DNA of 64,000 nucleotides from an uncultured Bacteroidales bacterium (GTDB lineage Bacteria > Bacteroidota > Bacteroidia > Bacteroidales > Bacteroidaceae): the NCBI GenBank assembly GCA_902763885.1, contig CACWTU010000004.1:1-64000 (forward strand), in the 5' to 3' direction. This document shows positions 19,886-30,000 of the stretch, piece after piece. Under the pieces are notes generated by a model that saw only the letters and a list, made by a program, of their open reading frames with translations, did not search any database and was not told the origin of the DNA. The stretch's first letter is position 1. Each line of letters starts with the position of its first letter. The position numbers and the translations under genes are program-made.

Positions 19886-20338
19886 ATGACTCATAATCTG
19901 AATTTGCCACCATTTGAGCCAAAAATATCCGAACGGGATGATAAGTTTTTTGTCTGGGACCCCGTTCGCAAGCTATGGGCCGCATTCACACCTGAGGAAA
20001 ATGTTCGCCAATGCTTTGTGTCATACTTAGTTAACTATAAAGGCTACCCAATTTCACATATTGCCAATGAACAAGGCATAGAATTGAATGGCATGAGCCG
20101 CCGATGTGACTCTGTGATATATGATAAGTCCGGGCAGCCAAAGGTTATTGTTGAGTATAAAGCCCCTACTGTTACTCTTACGCAGAAGGTGTTTGACCAG
20201 ATAGCCCGATACAACCTGGTTCTTCACGTTGACTACCTGATTGTAAGCAACGGCCTCAAGCACTACTGCATAAAAATGGAATATCCCACAGGAAGCTTTA
20301 CATTCCTGCAGGATATTCCCAATTATGCTGATCTTTAA
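19886..20338 (+). CDS. Orphan type I restriction R-protein N-terminal domain (HsdR_N) protein
   Basis: A 150-residue protein consisting only of an HsdR_N-like PD-(D/E)xK nuclease fold. The motif is present: Asp in RRCDSVIYD, then VIVEYKAP (ExK). It lacks the helicase motor and has no HsdM or HsdS partner here. Small proteins of this kind are common in Bacteroidetes as stand-alone genes, and their role is unclear. Convergent with the zinc-ribbon gene, only one base apart at the ends. A restriction function is not supported by context. Confidence 0.8.
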   Translation: MTHNLNLPPFEPKISERDDKFFVWDPVRKLWAAFTPEENVRQCFVSYLVNYKGYPISHIANEQGIELNGMSRRCDSVIYDKSGQPKVIVEYKAPTVTLTQKVFDQIARYNLVLHVDYLIVSNGLKHYCIKMEYPTGSFTFLQDIPNYADL

Positions 20339-20339
20339 A

Positions 20340-21164
20340 TCAATCTTCGTCAGCAGCAGCCTTGCGAGAGCGACGCTTAGGAGCCTCTGCAACTTTAACC
20401 TCCTCCTTTACACCTGCAAGCTCAGGATCTATCATGATACGTCCGCAATACTCGCAAACGATGATTTTCTTACGCATGCGGATATCGAGCTGGCGCTGAG
20501 GCGGAATCTTGTTGAAGCAACCGCCGCATGACTCACGCTGCACGTAAACGATACCCAGACCGTTGCGTGTATTGTTGCGGATACGCTTGAATGACTGGAG
20601 CAGACGGGGCTCAATATTCAGCTCAAGAGCCTTGCATCTTTCACGCAGTCTCTCCTCCTCCTGACGGTTCTCCTCAATAATCTCCTGGAGTTCAGACTTC
20701 TTAATCTCAAGATCCTGCTTCTTCTCCTCAACCAGAGCCTTGTTATTCTCTATCTCCTCCTTCTTGGCATTGATGGCGTATGTAAACTCACGGATACGCT
20801 TCTCAGCAAGTTCAACCTCAAGGTTCTTGAACTCAATCTCCTTGTTGAGTGAATCAAACTCACGGTTGTTGCTTACATGATCCTGCTGCTCCTGATATTT
20901 TGCAATCTGAGCTTTTGATACTTCAATCACATTCTTGTTCTCAGCAACGCCCTTGGTCATCTCAACGACATCAGAACTAGCCTTCTCAATACGTGTGGTC
21001 AAGCCGGCAATCTCATCCTCCAGGTCCTGAACCTCAAGAGGAAGCTCACCGCGCAATGTCTTGATCTTGTCAATCTCAGTCAGCATTGTCTGAAGCTGAT
21101 ACAGAGACTGAAGTTTCTCCTCTACTGAGTACTCACTCGGGTCTTTCTTAATGTTTGTAGCCAT
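20340..21164 (-). CDS. C4-type zinc-ribbon coiled-coil protein
   Basis: A 274-residue protein with a long coiled coil (about residues 10-180) and a C-terminal zinc ribbon, CGGCFNKIP...CEYCGR. The family is annotated as zf-RING_7/CdsZ-like and is found next to Nif3-like genes in many bacteria, as here. Proteins of this class have been implicated in ribosome or RNA transactions, but no exact role can be read. The C-terminus is rich in Lys, Arg and Ala (PKRRSRKAA), suggesting nucleic acid contact. It follows the Nif3-like gene by 21 bases. Confidence 0.88.
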   Translation of the reverse strand: MATNIKKDPSEYSVEEKLQSLYQLQTMLTEIDKIKTLRGELPLEVQDLEDEIAGLTTRIEKASSDVVEMTKGVAENKNVIEVSKAQIAKYQEQQDHVSNNREFDSLNKEIEFKNLEVELAEKRIREFTYAINAKKEEIENNKALVEEKKQDLEIKKSELQEIIEENRQEEERLRERCKALELNIEPRLLQSFKRIRNNTRNGLGIVYVQRESCGGCFNKIPPQRQLDIRMRKKIIVCEYCGRIMIDPELAGVKEEVKVAEAPKRRSRKAAADED

Positions 21165-21185
21165 AATTATATGTGTTTATGTTTG

Positions 21186-21968
21186 TTATCCTATGTAATA
21201 GTTGATTGGATTCGTTTTGTTTGTGGTCTTTATGACCTTAAGTTCCGGGAATGATTCCTTAAGGATATCGGCTATGAGATCTACCGTAAACTGCTCACTC
21301 TCAAAATGACCGGTCTCAATCAGTTTTATCACGCCGTCATAACCAAAGAAACGGTGATAACCTATCTCACCTGTCATAAATGCATCAGCCCCCTGCTCTA
21401 CGGCTTTGTCGGCCAGGAAAGCCCCTGCTCCACCGCATACGGCCATACGGCTTATCTTGCGGCCCAGTTCTCCGTTATGTCTGATGCATGTTACGCCGAA
21501 CTTTTCCTTGATGAGAGCCAGAAGCTCCTGCTCACTCATGGGCTCCTTAAAGAGTCCGATGATGCCGGCCCCGTTGCCGTCAGGCTGCTCATCAAGCGGT
21601 TTAACATCAGTCAGTCCCAGAACGTTTGCGATGCGCATATTGACACCCTTAGAAGCATTATCGAGGTTTGTGTGGCTTGCGTAGATGGTTATTCCTGCAC
21701 GTACGGCATCAATCACAATACTTCCGATATTATCATCGGTAAGCCTCTTGAGCGGGCGGAACAGAAGCGGATGGTGTGAAACAATCATATTGCATCCGTT
21801 CCGCTTGGCCTCATCAACAACCTGACGGGTCACGTCCAGACACAATAAAACCCCTGAAACTTCGGTCTCTGTAGTTCCAACCTGCAAGCCTGAATTGTCA
21901 TAATCATCCTGCAGTGGCAGAGGCGCGAATCTCTCAAGGGCATCAATTATTTCCCTGATGTTCATCAC
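21186..21968 (-). CDS. Nif3-like dinuclear metal-centre protein
   Basis: A 260-residue member of the NIF3/GTP cyclohydrolase I type 2 family. Metal ligands appear in IVSHHPLLF and YASHTNLDNA and near the C-terminus in IETGHFESEQF. The family forms hexameric toroids, and its true reaction is unsettled. It pairs with the zinc-ribbon gene downstream, an arrangement seen widely in Bacteroidetes. Confidence 0.92.
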   Translation of the reverse strand: MMNIREIIDALERFAPLPLQDDYDNSGLQVGTTETEVSGVLLCLDVTRQVVDEAKRNGCNMIVSHHPLLFRPLKRLTDDNIGSIVIDAVRAGITIYASHTNLDNASKGVNMRIANVLGLTDVKPLDEQPDGNGAGIIGLFKEPMSEQELLALIKEKFGVTCIRHNGELGRKISRMAVCGGAGAFLADKAVEQGADAFMTGEIGYHRFFGYDGVIKLIETGHFESEQFTVDLIADILKESFPELKVIKTTNKTNPINYYIG

Positions 21969-22041
21969 CTTTTGCTAAGTGTGCTGCAAAGGTACAACAA
22001 TTTGCAGAAATCGCAAACGGGAAGGTACTTTTTGTGTTTTA

Positions 22042-23121
22042 TCACGGACATACTGTACATGTGAACATACCGATACTACGGGAGACATTTCGGAGACAAA
22101 TACTATTACTGTCAAAATATAACATCCATGCGTTGTCTGGTATTATAGTGTCAAGCGTGCTTGACCAATAGCAACCTATTTTCTCCGTAGGAGGATCTAT
22201 ACTATTGCTATTACCTGTAACAGGCAAAAATATAGAACGGTTTTTAAAGCCGCGTTTATTACTTGTTATCTTATATCCAGAAACACCATCTCTGGTGGTC
22301 CAGGTCCAGGTGCAGTTGTCTATCAGTTCCTGATATTCGGCTTTTGTAGGCATACGCCCACTTTCACCCAAGCTCATATGTACATCATCCTCGGGATTAA
22401 GCGTTGTCAGGCCATCGATATAACTTTGATAACCATATATGCTATCCGTACAGTACTTGGTGATTGTTGTGGCAGAACCTTTACAGAATTGGTAGGTTGA
22501 CCAGTCAAACTTGGTTTTAAAATCAGTTTCTCCCCAAGCATAATAGACGATTCTATTACTATTGGCAGATGACCATTTTACACTCAATCCAAGGTCCACA
22601 AAATCAAGTATTTCCTTTAGAGTCTTACGATACATCCGATCAAAGCGCATGACGGACATCCCCAATATATGCTTCTCTTCTTTTTCTTTTGTGAAATATC
22701 CTTCACTGCAATATGTCCTACCATACTTAATTCGGAAATAACGCCATATTTTATATACCCCATTATCTCCCATATTGATAGCAAAGTAATATTTCTTTCC
22801 TTTTTTTATGCTATAATCTATTTTTTCACCTGTTGCCTGAAGTTCTTTCTGCCAATCCTGATCTTCCTCAACCCAATACCAGAAATGATGCATTACTTTG
22901 ATTGTATCTGGAAAGCCCTTACCAAAATCGTCCAAGACCTTTATTGTGAATATGGTGTTATTCTTATATGGGCCATCAAAGCAATCTTCCTGATTCAGGA
23001 CTATGCCTTTTACGGTCGTACAAAAAGTCAAAGGTGAAAAAAACGGTATCCAATATCTACTGCTAGAAAAGGCCGATATTGACCATGCAATCATAAACAG
23101 GATGGAAAGGACTCTTCTCAT
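22042..23121 (-). CDS. Exported protein with NTR-like and Fib_succ_major-like regions
   Basis: A 359-residue protein with a signal peptide (RRVLSILFMIAWSISAFSS). The first half has Cys residues and a beta pattern resembling NTR/TIMP-like domains (FCTTVKGIVLNQ...YYFAINMGDNGVY). The second half begins FVDLGLSVKWSSAN, followed by YYAWGETDFKTKFDW, RMPTKAEYQELI and a YWSST segment. That set is typical of Bacteroidetes surface proteins of the Fibrobacter-paralog/DUF1566 type. Ligand and role are unknown. The AT-richer base composition than its neighbours suggests recent acquisition. Confidence 0.7.
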   Translation of the reverse strand: MRRVLSILFMIAWSISAFSSSRYWIPFFSPLTFCTTVKGIVLNQEDCFDGPYKNNTIFTIKVLDDFGKGFPDTIKVMHHFWYWVEEDQDWQKELQATGEKIDYSIKKGKKYYFAINMGDNGVYKIWRYFRIKYGRTYCSEGYFTKEKEEKHILGMSVMRFDRMYRKTLKEILDFVDLGLSVKWSSANSNRIVYYAWGETDFKTKFDWSTYQFCKGSATTITKYCTDSIYGYQSYIDGLTTLNPEDDVHMSLGESGRMPTKAEYQELIDNCTWTWTTRDGVSGYKITSNKRGFKNRSIFLPVTGNSNSIDPPTEKIGCYWSSTLDTIIPDNAWMLYFDSNSICLRNVSRSIGMFTCTVCP

Positions 23122-23272
23122 ATTTGAAAGGTTTATTCAGTATGAAATATATGAATAATCTATTTGATTTAAAAATCAGAAAGGCATAATGACACCCTCG
23201 AGCACTGGCAAATCAACACCGGGATTAATACCAACAGGACTCTTGACACTTTCATAACTTTACCCTCTTTCA

Positions 23273-24046
23273 TTATCTTGCGTTATTCTTTTTGCTTGTC
23301 ACTTCAAGTACGCCATTGGCTCCCCTGTTACCCCATTTTTTCGTTGCCGCTGTATTCGTAAGAATTGAGATGTTTTTTATTTGATCAGACTCTATACCTA
23401 GTAATTCGGCCACTTTATCTTTGGAGAAGGAGTCAGTGGTAAAATCAAAATCATTAAGCTTGTCTCTATCCAAATTCATCACGTTACCATCTAGTATAAT
23501 TAACGGATTTCCGTCTTGTGGGTATTGAGGACCGTATGCACGGGCGCGCATCCCCTGATACCTGTCTTCACGGATAATAAGGGGGACTGCAGCTTTAAGG
23601 ATACTGTCAATTTCATTGTTTATCAGTAAGGTGTCAACGACCAATGTTACCTCCATAGCATTGCCGGTAAACTCACTTACGGCTGTATGGTATCCTAAAT
23701 TGATTATCTCCAGACGGTCAGCCGGATCTACGAGTTTAAAACTGAAGTTTCCGTCAATATCAGTGATGGCATGAGCTACAAGGCGGTTTTCGGAATCCTT
23801 CTCCTCGACACGCGCCATCATCATCGGCCCTTCGGAATTGCAAACACGACCTGTTATCATGTCACCAGCAGCCGGTTTGGGGCCTGAAACCTCTACCTTT
23901 GAACGGGAATTGTTTATGCTGGCAGAATCAGATACCGTCTGGGCATTGGATTTGACAGACAGCAATGAGAATACAAACAATGACACACTGTACAGCACGT
24001 TTCTCCAGCCACGTGACAAAATGATCCTAAAGGTTCTGAATTTCAT
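23273..24046 (-). CDS. Carboxypeptidase-regulatory-like plus TonB-plug-only protein
   Basis: About 257 residues, with a long signal peptide (VLYSVSLFVFSLLSVKSNAQT). A CarboxypepD_reg-like domain follows (TGRVCNSEGPMMM...GNFSFKLV), then a short stretch resembling the plug of SusC receptors (PLIILDGNVMN...ISILTNTAATKKWGNRGANGVLEVTSK). No beta barrel follows, so it cannot be a channel. Such plug-only proteins occur in Bacteroidetes; this may be a signalling or scaffold protein, or a relic of a receptor. The start at 24046 is preferred to 24070 because it shortens the n-region. Confidence 0.75.
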   Translation of the reverse strand: MKFRTFRIILSRGWRNVLYSVSLFVFSLLSVKSNAQTVSDSASINNSRSKVEVSGPKPAAGDMITGRVCNSEGPMMMARVEEKDSENRLVAHAITDIDGNFSFKLVDPADRLEIINLGYHTAVSEFTGNAMEVTLVVDTLLINNEIDSILKAAVPLIIREDRYQGMRARAYGPQYPQDGNPLIILDGNVMNLDRDKLNDFDFTTDSFSKDKVAELLGIESDQIKNISILTNTAATKKWGNRGANGVLEVTSKKNNAR

Positions 24047-24125
24047 ACTCTTGGCGTTTACGATGCTCAAAAGTACTTGTCAAATCAACAAAAGACAAGG
24101 ATCAGGCGCTGCAAATCTGTTGCAA

Positions 24126-24194
24126 TTGACCCAAAAGGGACAGTCCCCCTGTGCCATGCGAGATGACACAGGGGGACTGTCCCTTTTGAGTCAA
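24126..24194. repeat. Long palindrome at pncB stop
   Basis: 28-bp arms (about 24126-24153 and 24167-24194) match at 27 positions around a 13-base loop, with AAAAGGGACAGTCCCCC at their core. The right arm contains the pncB stop codon. It belongs to the GGGG/CCCC palindrome group and may terminate pncB. Confidence 0.75.
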
Positions 24195-25390
24195 ATCAAG
24201 CCCAGTATGACTTTGTAAGAATGAACCTCATCGGGATCGCCAAGCTCCTTGCCCGGGGTGTCGGACAGCTTTACGCAGCGATAGACGTGCTGGCGGGGGT
24301 TGACCTGGAAGGTCTTGAGTTTCATTACGATGTTCAGGGGCGTTACCGTACCTACATCGTTTGTGAGGTTGGTGCCGATACCGAACGATACCCTGATACG
24401 TCCCTCGAAATACTTCTGGATGGCCAGAGCGCGGTCAAAATCAAGCGCATCACTGAACACGATTGACTTTGTCATGGGGTCTATGTGGTATGACTCGTAT
24501 TTGGCAATGATCTTGTCGCCGAACTCGAACGGATCACCGCTATCGTGACGTACGCCATCGTACAGCTTGGCCATATCGAGCGAGAAGTTACGCAGGAACA
24601 CACGTGTGGTGAAGCAGTCAGGCAGCATGGTACCCATATTGCCGCCGTAGATCTCTGCCCAGTGGCGCATCACGTAGTAGTTTGCCTCCTTGGGGCCCAT
24701 GAATGCGGCCGTAGCCATCATAAGCTCATGTGCCATGGTGCCTATCGGCTTAAGGTCCGGACGGATGGACTGGTATTTCATTGCAAAATAGACAGTTGAT
24801 GAGCCGATGAAATACTTGGCGTGACGTGCCAGATACTCGGTTACATGAGCCTCAACCTCATGTGAATAGCGGCGGCGCATACCGAAGTTGGCAAACTTGA
24901 GCTTGTTATCATTTGATATGGCAACTTTCTTCTCAAGCTGGCTGTCTATGAATGCCCAATCCGGCTCAGTCTTCTCATAGGTACGATAATATACCTCCGA
25001 TACGGTACTCAGGATGGGAATTTCATAAAGGGTAACCTTATAGATAAGGTCTGTAGCCTCTATGTGCAGGTGTCCCTCATCATCCAGTGAGATCTGGATG
25101 ATATCGGGGTTGAACCTGAATCCCATGAGCCACTCAAAGTAGCACTGGGGTATGAAATAGATATTATCATGGCACCAACGGAATTCCTCCTCCGTCAGGG
25201 CAAGCGTGGACAATTTCCTGAACTCGCTTTTGAGAAGGTCCACAAACTCTTGGGTGAACTTCTGGCCATTGCGGTCAGTGAAACTGAACGTACCTATCCC
25301 TTCAGGGGTTGTACGCTGGTAATAGTATGACATCGAGAACTTGTAGAGATCGTTCTCAAGCATACTTATTACAGTGGTGCCATTATCCAT
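24191..25390 (-). CDS. pncB: Nicotinate phosphoribosyltransferase
   Basis: A 399-residue enzyme joining nicotinate to PRPP to form nicotinate mononucleotide in NAD salvage. The phosphorylatable His sits in LYDGVRHDSGDPFEFG, and the FGIGTNLTND loop lies in the barrel. Full length for the PncB family. It follows the nicotinamidase gene by seven bases, so the two salvage steps are co-transcribed. The stop codon lies inside a long palindrome. Confidence 0.95.
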   Translation of the reverse strand: MDNGTTVISMLENDLYKFSMSYYYQRTTPEGIGTFSFTDRNGQKFTQEFVDLLKSEFRKLSTLALTEEEFRWCHDNIYFIPQCYFEWLMGFRFNPDIIQISLDDEGHLHIEATDLIYKVTLYEIPILSTVSEVYYRTYEKTEPDWAFIDSQLEKKVAISNDNKLKFANFGMRRRYSHEVEAHVTEYLARHAKYFIGSSTVYFAMKYQSIRPDLKPIGTMAHELMMATAAFMGPKEANYYVMRHWAEIYGGNMGTMLPDCFTTRVFLRNFSLDMAKLYDGVRHDSGDPFEFGDKIIAKYESYHIDPMTKSIVFSDALDFDRALAIQKYFEGRIRVSFGIGTNLTNDVGTVTPLNIVMKLKTFQVNPRQHVYRCVKLSDTPGKELGDPDEVHSYKVILGLI

Positions 25391-25397
25391 AATATCC

Positions 25398-26036
25398 TTA
25401 TTTATAAATCTTTATGTTATTCTCGTTCATGTAGGCAACCAGCGGATCAACTGTCTCTATGCTGGCTACGCCCTCCAAATATACAGAGAGCTCAAAACCT
25501 ACCTCCTTGCTCAGGCGAACCAGATTCTTGAGAGTCTCAAGAACGCAGTACTCGGCAGCGATACCGCATACAACAACGTTATCACCCTTTACAAAGAGAT
25601 CCTGGTCATCGGCCTTAGTGTTCTCAAACTGACCGTACTCCTCCTTGTCCTGAGCCTGGCCCTTGGGCAGGAAACGTACGTTATTAATATCCAGGTTATC
25701 CAGAATGCCGTCAGGCAGAGCTGCACCTACAGTGTAGCGTACGCAGTGCTGCGGCCAGATTCCTCCGTTAGCCTTGAATGAACAGTGGTTCCATGGGTGC
25801 CAGTCAAGGGTAAAATAAACCTTGTCAAATTTGGTAAGAACACTCTTTACGGGCTCCACAACACGGGTTCCGTCAGTAGCGGGCAGGTTGCCGTCAATGA
25901 AATCCTTCTGGAGGTCAACCACTACCATAATGTTTGCGGGTTCACGGTCTGTCATAACTTTCTGTGTCTTTTTTCCTGTGCAAGCTACCATAGTCATAAC
26001 CATGGTTGCAGCTGCAAAAAACTTTAATACTTTCAT
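25398..26036 (-). CDS. pncA: Nicotinamidase with lipoprotein signal peptide
   Basis: A 212-residue isochorismatase-fold enzyme deamidating nicotinamide to nicotinate. The triad is D41 (VVVDLQKDF), K125 (FLPKGQ) and C164 (AAEYCVLET); the metal site uses D78, H80 and H84 (TLDWHPWNH). Unusually, the N-terminus MKVLKFFAAATMVMTMVAC is a lipoprotein signal with Cys19, so the enzyme should be in the periplasm or outer membrane, while PncB is cytoplasmic. The start at 26036 gives a cleaner signal than the one at 26054. The pair form an operon. Confidence 0.9.
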   Translation of the reverse strand: MKVLKFFAAATMVMTMVACTGKKTQKVMTDREPANIMVVVDLQKDFIDGNLPATDGTRVVEPVKSVLTKFDKVYFTLDWHPWNHCSFKANGGIWPQHCVRYTVGAALPDGILDNLDINNVRFLPKGQAQDKEEYGQFENTKADDQDLFVKGDNVVVCGIAAEYCVLETLKNLVRLSKEVGFELSVYLEGVASIETVDPLVAYMNENNIKIYK

Positions 26037-26067
26037 TTCAATAACAAATAACAATCATTTCAGTGTG

Positions 26068-26075
26068 CAAAGTTA
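26068..26075 (-). promoter_or_regulatory. -7 box of pncA-pncB promoter
   Basis: The minus strand reads TAACTTTG, an exact -7 match 32 bases before the pncA ATG at 26036. No good -33 was found. Confidence 0.5.
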
Positions 26076-26133
26076 GTGATAATAATAGATTCTTTTCTAT
26101 CTTTACCAAATTAATAAAGACACCTAACCAATT

Positions 26134-27045
26134 ATGACACTTGTAGGTATTCTGTTTCTGATTATTGCGACCATCTGCGCCGCAATGTTCTCCATCTCAT
26201 TCAAGATATTCCAACGTTTCAACATAGACTCCCATCAGGCCATATTCTTCAACTATATGACCGCGTTCATACTGGGAGTCTTATTCTCGCTCAATGGTGA
26301 GATAGTGGTCAACCCCATAAAGGCCGATTGGTTTATCCCGGTAATCTTCCTCGGGCTGATTTTTATGGCCGGAATGGTGGTTCTCTCCGACTCCACCCGC
26401 CGTGTAGGTGTTGCAATATCAACGGTTTGCAGCCGTGCATCGATGGTAATACCCATAATCGTCACGTTCCTGTTGATTGAAGGCAGCGCCAAGCCCAAGT
26501 GGCTTATCATTGCCCTTGTATTGGTTGCCATGAGTATGACCATATGGAAAGGCAAGTCCGATGGTGCCGGCCACAAGCTGTCTCTGCGCGACATACTGGC
26601 TCCCGTAACCGTTTTCCTGTCATTTGGTTTGAGCAATTCGGCCATGAAGGTTCTCCAGTATCATATCACCACATCCAACGCCGGACGCCCTGAGCACGAG
26701 ATAAACAGCGAGATATCACTTGCTACGGCTGGGATATTCTTCTTTGCAATGCTCATTTGCAGCTATTCGTTCTTTAAAAAGGGTCCCGATGGTAAGAGAG
26801 TTCCGGTATCATTTAAAAATATTCTAGGAGGCGCTTCACTGGGTGTAATAAACTATGGTTGTACATACACCCTGATGCTTTCCATGAAGACAATTGACTC
26901 CTCACTCCTGTTCCCCATCCATAACATCGGAATTGTAGCCATTGGAGCTATTGTAGGCTGGTTGGCATACGGTGAAAAACTAAGACCGCACCAAGTACTT
27001 GGTATCGTACTCGCTGCGGTCTCAATAGCATTACTCTGTATCTAA
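26134..27045 (+). CDS. EamA/DMT-family transporter
   Basis: A 303-residue integral membrane protein with ten predicted hydrophobic helices arranged as two EamA-type halves. The second half begins near ILAPVTVFLSFGLSNSAMKVL. Drug/metabolite transporters of this kind export or import small molecules; the substrate cannot be read from sequence. It is divergent from the pnc genes, a weak hint of a pyridine link. Its stop is inside an 18-bp-arm palindrome shared with the converging receptor gene. Confidence 0.85.
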   Translation: MTLVGILFLIIATICAAMFSISFKIFQRFNIDSHQAIFFNYMTAFILGVLFSLNGEIVVNPIKADWFIPVIFLGLIFMAGMVVLSDSTRRVGVAISTVCSRASMVIPIIVTFLLIEGSAKPKWLIIALVLVAMSMTIWKGKSDGAGHKLSLRDILAPVTVFLSFGLSNSAMKVLQYHITTSNAGRPEHEINSEISLATAGIFFFAMLICSYSFFKKGPDGKRVPVSFKNILGGASLGVINYGCTYTLMLSMKTIDSSLLFPIHNIGIVAIGAIVGWLAYGEKLRPHQVLGIVLAAVSIALLCI

Positions 27046-27084
27046 AAAAGTACAATTGGGGTCAGGCCCCAATTGTACTTTTTT
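27044..27084. terminator. Bidirectional terminator palindrome between convergent genes
   Basis: 18-bp perfect arms (27044-27061, 27067-27084) with A- and T-runs at both ends overlap the EamA stop (27043-27045) and the receptor stop (27083-27085). It matches the GGGG/CCCC palindrome group (core ACAATTGGGG). Confidence 0.8.
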
Positions 27085-30000
27085 AGTCGAAAATCAGTTT
27101 TATTCCCAGCTGGAGGTACCAGCAGTTGGTGTTGGATTTATCCATATCGAAGGTCTTGGAAACAAGGCCTTCTTTGTTTGTGGCCATCGTGAACTGCGGA
27201 CGTCCCTCTGCATCCAATATAGGCTTACCCTGATTGTCTGCATACATAGTCAGAATCTTGCCGTTGTTGCAGGCTGCAGGAGTCTGCATGACGCCCCAGC
27301 TGCTATTGAGCAGGTTGCCTACGTTCATGATATCCAGAGAGAGCTGGAGGGTCTCGTTGCTGCGTTTGGAGCCTCTCAGTGCAGCTATGTTGAAGTTCTG
27401 GGCCAGATGCAGGTCAAAACGGTTGAGCCAAGGCATGCGGGCAGCGTTTGCATCGGCATACTCACCCTTATGGCTGCTCAGATAACCGTCCTGGTTTACA
27501 AAGTCCCAGAAAGCCTGCTGCTGTGCCTCTGCGGTGATTGAACCATTGGCCACGAACCTGATATCCTCCTTGTTTGCAGGGATCCAGATCAGGTCATTGG
27601 CGATACCGTCACCATTCATGTCATTTGTATAGGTGTAGCTGTAAGTGCCTGCCGAATAACCAGTGTAGAACAGACCTGCCTCAGTGCTCATGAACCTGTT
27701 TCTGGAGTATCCGAATCGGTATGTTACCATTGCCGAAACCTTATCGGGAATGACATAGGCCGACGGACGCAGAACCAGTTCGTTGGGGCTGTTTACGTTG
27801 GGAGTATTGCCCCATGCGGAATTCAGTGCAGATCCCTTCATATCCTGAACCGACATGGAGACCTGGTGTATGTATGAAATCTCCGTCTTAAGGTTGTTTA
27901 CAGGCTCAGCCTTTAGGGTTGCTCCTAATGACCAGCTGTATCCCTTGTCGGTGTTGCTTATGACCATTGCACCACCCGATTTTGAAACGGTAGAATTTAC
28001 AGGAGCTACAGTGTTGTAGTTAAATCTATTATCGGCACCATTAAAGCGCGATGCGGCATTTTCGTCCGGAAGATTGTAGTTCTCTATATACACAGCATTG
28101 ATATCCTTGTTGTAGATACCCTCAACCGATACTGTCAACGGAAATGCCAGGTCTGGCTCATAATCAAATGCAAGAGAGGTCTTGAATACCTGCGGAAGCT
28201 TGAAGTCACTCTCGATACCAGTTATTGAAGCGCCTTTGAGGACAGGATTGGGGTTGGCGGTCATGGGAAGTCCTTGCTGCTGAATATAGTTCCTAAGTGA
28301 TGACTCCGTGTAGAGGAAATTGTTCTTAAGCCCGTTCAGGAAAGCGTCACCCTCATTAGTGAACATTACAGTGTTCTGCAACATGCCGCTGCTGTTGGGG
28401 ATTGTGGCAAAAAACACCAATGGGATCCTACCTGTGAACAGACCGGCACCGCCGTGCATTTTAAGGGTGCGCTCGTCATTGATATCCCAGTTGAATCCTA
28501 TGCGCGGTGATATCTGGATGTTTGATTTCGGCCATTTGCCGTTGTCAATAACAGGTGAACTGTAATCGGCAGGAGCCTGTCCGGGTGCGTAGAAATGACC
28601 GGTCCAGTCAAGAGCCTTGAAAGACTCGTTGGTTTCAAGAGGTTCATAGTACTGCATATGGTCTGCTCTGAGTCCATAAGTCAATGTAAACTTGTCAGTT
28701 ATGTGTGACTCAGCCTGTAGGAATGCAGCCGTCTGACCGAATGATGTACGTGATGCGGGATCATCAACTCCGTCATAGGTGTAGGTCATACCGAATGCCG
28801 CCGGTGCTGCCTGGTTTACGAAATCCTCAAGTGAATTGTATCGGTAGTAGCTTGTGCCGTACATGCGGTAGTTGGTGGCGCCCTTCTGGTACTGATAGCT
28901 CAAACCCGCCGTAATGGTGCTGTGAGCCAGTGTCCAGCGTATATGATCACTCATATTATATGTACGTACATAGTTTCCGGTACCGTTGGTGAACAGTTCG
29001 TAACCGGCACTCATAAATGCATCCCCGTCCTTGCGGATGTCAATATGTGGAAACCAATCCGATTCCGACCCGCGCAGATTACTTACGTCCGATACGCTGG
29101 CAGAGAATTTATTGCTCATCTTTCCGCTCAGACGGCTGTTCAATTCAGCTACAGCTGACCATGCGTTGTCATTGATGGTATAGCAGTTGTTCAGGAATAC
29201 GTATGAATTCTTTGATATACGCTCTGATGCAGCCTTGGCTCCCACTGTACTTCTTGCATTGGGAGCGCTCCACTGCTTGTTGCCGGTCCAGTTGTAACGC
29301 AACATCAGGTTGTGGTTGTTATTGATGTTCCAGTCCAGACGAGCCAGAACCTTGGTATTGGTCTGGTCGCCGTTGGTAAGGTCATAACCACCGGCATCGT
29401 AGCCGTAAGCCTTGAGGGCAGTTGCGAACTGCTCCATATCGGCAGCCGTTACGCGGCTCACCTTTGAAGCATCATCTCCTACTCCGTCATCAGAGAGCTT
29501 GTACTCGGTTATTGGACCGGGAGTTGTAACATATTCAGCATTGACAAAAAAGAACAATTTATCCTTAACGATAGGGCCGCCCAACGTTAATCCTACCGTA
29601 GTTTTACTGTTGCTTACCCTATCGCCCAGGTCTATGCCGTCAATTGTATTGCCACGCATCTTCTCGTTATGGAAGTATGAGTATGCAGTTGCCTTAAGTG
29701 TGTTTGTTCCGGATTTGGTGATGACGTTTATACCGCCGCCGGTAAAGTTACTCTGACGCACATCGTATGGTGCAATGGCCACCTGCATCTCTTCAACCGC
29801 ATCGATGGATATAGGTGTACCTGCTCCGGGAAGGTCGGCAGAGAGACCGAAACTGTTATTCATAACAGCGCCGTCAATGGTAAGCGTGGTACCGCGGCCG
29901 TCACGCCCTGCCATAGCATTCTCAATGCCGCTGTAAGGCGACAGACGGGTGTAATCCAACATGCTGCGGTTAACTGACGGCAGCAGCGCCATGCTCTCAC

